A stretch of 64,000 nt of DNA from Ponticoccus alexandrii. Lineage in GTDB: Bacteria; Pseudomonadota; Alphaproteobacteria; Rhodobacterales; Rhodobacteraceae. A model generated the notes under the pieces. The model was not told where the DNA came from. It saw only the letters and a program-made list of their open reading frames with translations, and did not search any database. The stretch covers positions 2,108,001-2,172,000 of the forward strand of contig NZ_CP047166.1 of assembly GCF_016806125.1 (NCBI RefSeq). The letters are read 5' to 3'. The position numbers were made by a program, and so were the translations under genes. Below are positions 56,927 through 64,000 of the stretch, in pieces; position 1 is the stretch's first letter; each line of letters opens with the position of its first letter.

Positions 56927-57952
56927 ATGCACAAACTTCTTATCGGAAGCATCACTGCGGTTGCACTGACTACCACTGCCCTGTCCGCAAATCCGGTTTT
57001 CCAGCGCGATGTTGGCGACACAGCCTCGGCGAGTGACCCCGTCTGGCTCGCGAAGAACGAAAAAGGCAACGGCAAGAAACCCTTGGCGAAAGGGGCCGGC
57101 AAGCCCGAGAAAGCCAAGGGCAAACCCGCGCATGCTGGCGGGAACAAGAAACCGAAGGCCGCCGGAAACGGCAACGCTCAAGCTGCTGGCGGAAAACCGG
57201 ACAAACCCGGCAAGCCAGCGGCGGCCGACAACGGCAATGGAAATGGCAAGGCCAAAGCCAAAGCCGGTCCCAAATGGAGCGAGTCAGAACGGCAGGAAGT
57301 GGTCAAGCGCGTGGTCGAAACCCCTGCCCCCGAAGGCCGGGACATGGTCCGCATCTTGGGCCTGACGGGTCTGGCCCTCGCCACGCCGCAGCTTGTGGTG
57401 GCGGAGGTGCCGGACGACGAACTGGTCGGATATGCCAACTGCCCGCCGGGTCTGGCCAAGAAGGATCCGCCCTGCGTTCCGCCCGGGCTCGCGCGCAAGG
57501 GCGTGACCTCGGACGAGTGGCTGGGCTACGACGCGGACCGCTACGACGACATCTGGATCGAGCGCCGCAGGTCGCTGCTGGATGCCTACGATATCCCCGA
57601 GGCCGACGGGCTTCTGTTGCGCTCGGACGAGATTGCCGCACTCTACGGGCTTGTGCCTGCGCCCGAGGGGCAGCGCTACGGCTTGATCGACGGCCTGCCG
57701 ATCCTGCTCGATCAGGACGATTACACCTCGCTCCTGCTGCTGAACGAACTGGCGGACGTAACGCGGCTTGACGACGGGCTGCGCGTCGCCCCGACCGCCG
57801 CCCTGACGCAACGCGAGCTGATGAGCCTCTACCGCCTGCCGCAACTGGCCGACGGGCAGAACTATAGCGTGGTCAACGGCCAGATCCTGCAACTCAGCGA
57901 TAGTGAATACGAGATGCTGCAACTGATCCGGATCGCGCGCGCGGTGCTCTGA
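56927..57952 (+). CDS. Secreted protein with low-complexity linker and CPPGLAKK motif
   Basis: A 341-residue exported protein. Signal peptide (MHKLLIGSITAVALTTTALS), then a Lys/Gly/Pro/Asn/Ala-rich linker of about 85 residues (KGNGKKPLAKGAGKPEKAKG and similar), then YANCPPGLAKKDPPCVPPGL, a motif shared with RcnB-type periplasmic proteins. A C-terminal half of about 170 residues, repeating GQRYGLIDGLPILL and GQNYSVVNGQILQL, looks like two copies of one small domain. Relatives are often mislabelled as excinuclease ABC subunit A because they sit beside uvrA. ATG at 56927. Function unknown. Confidence 0.75.
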   Translation: MHKLLIGSITAVALTTTALSANPVFQRDVGDTASASDPVWLAKNEKGNGKKPLAKGAGKPEKAKGKPAHAGGNKKPKAAGNGNAQAAGGKPDKPGKPAAADNGNGNGKAKAKAGPKWSESERQEVVKRVVETPAPEGRDMVRILGLTGLALATPQLVVAEVPDDELVGYANCPPGLAKKDPPCVPPGLARKGVTSDEWLGYDADRYDDIWIERRRSLLDAYDIPEADGLLLRSDEIAALYGLVPAPEGQRYGLIDGLPILLDQDDYTSLLLLNELADVTRLDDGLRVAPTAALTQRELMSLYRLPQLADGQNYSVVNGQILQLSDSEYEMLQLIRIARAVL

Positions 57953-57981
57953 TCAGCGTTTCTAAAAGCCCCTGACTGACG

Positions 57982-58008
57982 AAGGGACCCCTTTCGGGGT
58001 CCCTTTCC
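57982..58008. terminator. Terminator between convergent genes
   Basis: AAGGGACCCC-TTTC-GGGGTCCCTT, perfect 10-bp stem followed by TCCC on the plus strand; serves the secreted protein gene and possibly uvrA. Confidence 0.75.
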
Positions 58009-58043
58009 CTGTCTGACGTGAAAGCTATCGTGAAAAGCGCGCC

Positions 58044-60914
<2,871 letters not shown>

Positions 60915-60984
60915 CGCTCGTTCCCCGGTCTCGGCAGTGGTTAAGACATAGTGGAAATGGGTCGCGGCGCCAATCGGAAAAGAA

Positions 60985-60999
60985 GAACGCAACAGGAAC
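60985..60999 (-). promoter_or_regulatory. LexA (SOS) box of uvrA
   Basis: GAAC-GCAACAG-GAAC, exact match to the alphaproteobacterial SOS consensus, between divergent uvrA and the VWA gene. Confidence 0.85.
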
Positions 61000-61099
61000 G
61001 TCCGCATGATGTCCCAATGGCGGTCAGGAATTCCGTCCTTGCCCGAACCGGCGCCGCTGCGTCACTCTGTCCGCAATTGAAAAACCGGGAGATTTCACC

Positions 61100-63277
61100 A
61101 TGCAGGCTCGCCTGATTTGTGCGGCGGCGCTGACGGCGCTGCCCTTTGCCGCGTCCGGACAGGACTATGCCAATTCCATCCTCGTGCTCGACGCCTCGGG
61201 GTCGATGTGGGGCCAGATCGACGGCGTGACCAAGATCGAGATCGCGCAGGGCGTCGTGGGCGACCTTCTGAACACCCTGCCCGAGACCCAGCGCATCGGC
61301 CTGACCGCCTACGGCCACCGCACGCGGGGCGACTGCTCGGATATCGAGACGCTGGTGCAGCCCGGCGACTCGTCGCGCGCGCAGATCGCGGCGGCGGTGA
61401 ACGGGCTTCAGCCGCGCGGCAAGACGCCGATGACGGATGCCGTGGTGCAGGCCGCCGAAGCGCTGAAATATACCGAAGAGGCCGCCACCGTGATCCTCGT
61501 CTCCGACGGGATCGAGACCTGCAACCCCGATCCCTGCGCCGCTGCCCGCGCGCTGGAACAGGCGGGCATCAACCTGACCGTTCACGTGGTGGGCTTCGAC
61601 GTCACCGACCCCGAGGCGCGGCGCCAGATGCAGTGCCTTGCCGACGAGACCGGCGGACAGTTCCTTTCCGCCGCCAATGCCTCGGAACTGGGTTCCGCGC
61701 TCGAAGAAATCACGCAGGCCGCCCCCTCTTACACCGTGACCTTCGTGGCCATCGAGGGCGAGAACGGCCCGCAAAGCACCGAGACGCTGATGTGGGACAT
61801 CCAGCGCGGCGAAGAGATGCTGGCCGAGTTCGAGCCGGGCGCGACGCTGACCAAGGCGCTGACCGACGGCACCTACACCGTGTCGGTGATGCGCCCGCTG
61901 GACGAATCCACCGCAGAGGCCACCTTCGACGTGACCGGCGCCGAGCAGACCGTGACGCTGGTCCTGCCCTCGCTCTTGCCCGACGCCTCTGTCAGCGGCG
62001 CGGCAGAGGCCGTCGCAGGCGCCACCATCCCCGTCGACTGGACCGGGCCGAACGCGGATGGCGATTACATCGACGTCAGCCCGCTGGAGGAAGACCGCTA
62101 CATCAACTACGCCTACACCCGCGACGGCACGCCCGCACAGCTGGTCATGCCGCCCGAGGCCGGCGACTACGAAATCCGCTATATCATGCGCGACGGGCGC
62201 ACGGTGCTGGCGACGCAGGCGGTGACGGTCACGCCCGCGCCCGCCTCGGTCGAGGTCGCCGAGACCGCCCCGGTCGGCGCAACGATCCCCGTGACATGGG
62301 AAGGCCCGAATTACGACGGCGACTACATCTCCGTCGCCCCGCTCGAGGAAGGCGGCTACATCAACTACGCCTACACCCGCGACGGCTCTCCCGCGCAGCT
62401 GGTCATGCCGCCGACCCCCGGCATGTATGAGGTGCAATACGTCATGCGGCAGGACCGCACAGTACTGGCCAGCCGCATCGTCGAGGTGACAGAGGTCGCC
62501 GCGACGCTGGACGCCGCAGAGACCGCCGCCGCGGGCGCGGCCCTGCCGGTGACATGGGACGGCCCGAACTACGACGGCGACTACATCTCGGTCGCGAAAC
62601 CCGGCGACGGCGGCTACGAGGCCTATGCCTATACCCGCGACGGCAGCCCGGCCTCGGTCACCATGCCCGCCGCGCCCGGCACCTATGAACTGCGCTACGT
62701 GATGCGACAGGACCGCACGGTCCTGGCCTCGCGCACGGTCGAGGTCGGCGCGGTTTCCGCCGCGCTGGACGTGGCCGAGACCGCCCGCGCCGGCGCCCCG
62801 ATCCTCGTCGGCTGGGAGGGTCCGGGCTACGACCCCGACTACATCTCGGTCAGCAAGGCAGAGAACGAGGGCTACGACTTCTACGCCTATACCCGCAACG
62901 GCAACCCGGCGCTCCTGCAACTGCCCATCGAACCCGGCGAGTACGAGATCCGCTACATCGCCGCCAGCGACGGCAAGGTCGCCCTGACGCGCAAGACCAT
63001 CACCCTGACCCCCATCGAAGCCACCATCGAGGCGGCAGAGACCGCCCCGCGCGGCGGCCGCCTTGGCGTGACGTGGGAGGGCCCGGACTACAAGGGCGAC
63101 TTCATCTCCATCGCGGTCGCGGGCGACCCGGACAACAAATACGCGGCCTATACCTACACCTCGGAGGACAGCCCGCTTCAGGTCAAGCTCCCCGATCTGC
63201 CCGGCAACTACGAAGTCCGCTACGTGACCGGTCAGGACAAGAAGGTCCTCGCCAGACAGGCCGTTACCATCGAATGA
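61100..63277 (+). CDS. Secreted VWA-domain protein with five tandem Ig-like repeats
   Basis: A 725-residue exported protein. Signal peptide (about 1-20), then a VWA domain (about 25-205) with the MIDAS LVLDASGSMWGQ, GKTPMTDAV and LVSDGIETC. Five repeats of 86 residues follow (from 296, 382, 468, 554 and 641), each containing W-x-GPNYDGDYISV, YAYTRDGSPAQLVMP and YVMRQDRTVLA. The GNY/DGDYI blocks could bind metal. Probably an adhesion or envelope scaffold protein. GGGAG upstream of the ATG. Confidence 0.88.
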   Translation: MQARLICAAALTALPFAASGQDYANSILVLDASGSMWGQIDGVTKIEIAQGVVGDLLNTLPETQRIGLTAYGHRTRGDCSDIETLVQPGDSSRAQIAAAVNGLQPRGKTPMTDAVVQAAEALKYTEEAATVILVSDGIETCNPDPCAAARALEQAGINLTVHVVGFDVTDPEARRQMQCLADETGGQFLSAANASELGSALEEITQAAPSYTVTFVAIEGENGPQSTETLMWDIQRGEEMLAEFEPGATLTKALTDGTYTVSVMRPLDESTAEATFDVTGAEQTVTLVLPSLLPDASVSGAAEAVAGATIPVDWTGPNADGDYIDVSPLEEDRYINYAYTRDGTPAQLVMPPEAGDYEIRYIMRDGRTVLATQAVTVTPAPASVEVAETAPVGATIPVTWEGPNYDGDYISVAPLEEGGYINYAYTRDGSPAQLVMPPTPGMYEVQYVMRQDRTVLASRIVEVTEVAATLDAAETAAAGAALPVTWDGPNYDGDYISVAKPGDGGYEAYAYTRDGSPASVTMPAAPGTYELRYVMRQDRTVLASRTVEVGAVSAALDVAETARAGAPILVGWEGPGYDPDYISVSKAENEGYDFYAYTRNGNPALLQLPIEPGEYEIRYIAASDGKVALTRKTITLTPIEATIEAAETAPRGGRLGVTWEGPDYKGDFISIAVAGDPDNKYAAYTYTSEDSPLQVKLPDLPGNYEVRYVTGQDKKVLARQAVTIE
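61985..63274 (+). repeat. Five 258-base coding repeats
   Basis: The DNA encoding the five Ig-like modules of the VWA protein. Repeats two and three are most alike; four and five have diverged, which indicates old duplication with selection. Confidence 0.8.
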
Positions 63278-63346
63278 CCCCAAACGGGCCGCCCCCGCAC
63301 CGGGCGGCCCCATTCACGACAGAGGCAGACAAAACGGCGCGACCAG

Positions 63347-63408
63347 CCCTTCTTCTGTCCAAAAATATCCTGGGGGAGCGCGCGCAGCGCGCGGGGGCAA
63401 AGCCCCCC
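63347..63408 (-). repeat. Dispersed intergenic repeat, copy D
   Basis: On the minus strand GGGGGCTTTGCCCCC, then a CGCGCGCTGCGCGCG palindrome, CCCCCAGGATATTTTTGGAC and AGAAGAAGGG. Longest copy in the window; between the convergent VWA gene and the ABC ATPase gene. Confidence 0.75.
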
Positions 63409-63440
63409 GGTCGCCTGCCGCAAGGCAGGCGACACACCCG

Positions 63441-64000
63441 TCAGCGATAAAGCAGCGACCGCCCTTCGTGGAACAGGTGCACCTTCTCGGGCTCTGCCGA
63501 CAAAGACACCTCGCGCCCGCGCATGTCGCGGTGGATGCCCGGCAGCTTGCCGATCACCGGATCCTGCCCCTCGGGCTTCTCGAAATAGAGCAGCGTCACC
63601 TCTCCCAGCGCCTCGGTGATCTCCACCCGCCCGGTAAAGGCCGCCTGCCCCGGTTCGGCGGTCACGAAATCCTCGGGCCGGATGCCGACGTTGACCGCCA
63701 GCCCCCTGTCGGCCTCGGTCGTGGGGTACATCGAGACCGCCGTGCCACCGCCCTCCAGCGCCACGGTGGTCTGCGCGCCGGTCCCGGTGATCTTGCCCGG
63801 CAGCAGGTTCATCGACGGAGAGCCGATGAAGCGCGCCACGAACTCGCTATTGGGGGTCTCGTAAAGCTCCAGCGGCGCACCGACCTGCGCGATACCCTTG
63901 TTGGCCAGTACCACGATGCGCGAGGCCAGCGTCATCGCCTCGACCTGATCGTGGGTGACGTAAATCATCGTGCGGTCGGGCATCTGCTCTTTCAGTTGCG
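63441..64000 (-). CDS. Sugar ABC transporter ATPase, UgpC/MalK family (3' part)
   Basis: The gene runs out of the window; the last 186 codons are visible. Present are the H-loop region [14 protein letters not shown], and the C-terminal regulatory OB domain ([32 protein letters not shown]) typical of MalK/UgpC ATPases. Walker A and the signature lie beyond 64000. The transported sugar cannot be inferred. Confidence 0.9.
   Translation of the reverse strand, partial: QLKEQMPDRTMIYVTHDQVEAMTLASRIVVLANKGIAQVGAPLELYETPNSEFVARFIGSPSMNLLPGKITGTGAQTTVALEGGGTAVSMYPTTEADRGLAVNVGIRPEDFVTAEPGQAAFTGRVEITEALGEVTLLYFEKPEGQDPVIGKLPGIHRDMRGREVSLSAEPEKVHLFHEGRSLLYR

Overview
The window looks like chromosomal DNA of a marine-type Rhodobacteraceae (Rhodobacterales, Alphaproteobacteria). 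The signs are high GC with strong third-position GC, a CtrA regulator beside a SciP (DUF1153) gene, the alphaproteobacterial F1-ATPase inhibitor zeta, SOS boxes of the GAAC-N7-GAAC type, a type I-secretion-style Hint protein, a TRAP sugar-acid operon, and a short GGGGGCTCTGCCCCC...TATTTGGACAGAGAAG repeat scattered between genes. No tRNA, rRNA, CRISPR array, prophage or intact IS element was seen.

Layout. 1-8.6 kb: end of an unknown gene coupled to xerD, a CorB/CNNM-type membrane protein, a GAF/HisKA_2 sensor kinase, a small secreted Cys-rich protein under a perfect CtrA box, a DUF2254 membrane protein, the relic of an FAD-dependent oxidoreductase, a MocA-like nucleotidyltransferase and a stand-alone receiver. 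8.7-10.8 kb: Hint/cadherin-like protein. 11.6-20.2 kb: sugar-acid locus (GntR/FCD repressor, operator palindrome, TRAP binding protein, fused DctQM permease, a 40-residue membrane protein, IlvD/Edd dehydratase, DapA-family enzyme, RraA-like protein and an internally deleted UxaA remnant). 20.2-28.5 kb: two membrane proteins, purC, F1 inhibitor zeta, an MprF-like lipid aminoacyltransferase, an EamA exporter and a FadL porin. 28.9-37.4 kb: second EamA exporter, P-loop protein, metA with acetyl-CoA-type residue, alpha/beta hydrolase, ppk2, TetR regulator and three surface-sugar type enzymes. 37.4-45.2 kb: rplM-rpsI, zinc-ribbon protein, small basic protein, thioesterase, crotonase, trmFO-gluQRS, hisI, an IscU-like protein and an SOS-box-driven 40-residue membrane protein. 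45.3-52 kb: ligA-recG, ctrA, sciP, mnmA. 52-55.3 kb: a valine-catabolism operon (acyl-CoA dehydrogenase, 3-hydroxyisobutyryl-CoA hydrolase, mmsB). 55.3-64 kb: AI-2E-type transporter with an EF-hand-like loop, DUF2892 protein behind an FNR-like site, a secreted CPPGLAKK protein, uvrA with an SOS box, a VWA protein with five tandem Ig-like repeats, and the 3' part of a sugar ABC ATPase.

Three themes deserve attention. First, the sugar-acid locus is a complete import-dehydrate-cleave set under one regulator, with a decayed UxaA at its end. Second, ctrA and its antagonist sciP are neighbours; each has a CtrA-like half-site pair upstream, and a perfect CtrA box sits before an unlinked Cys-rich secreted protein. 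Third, an unannotated 40-residue membrane protein (45043-45165) lies behind a perfect LexA box downstream of recG, the architecture expected of an SOS-induced membrane effector such as Caulobacter SidA or E. coli TisB. All functions here are read from sequence and family knowledge only; nothing was searched.
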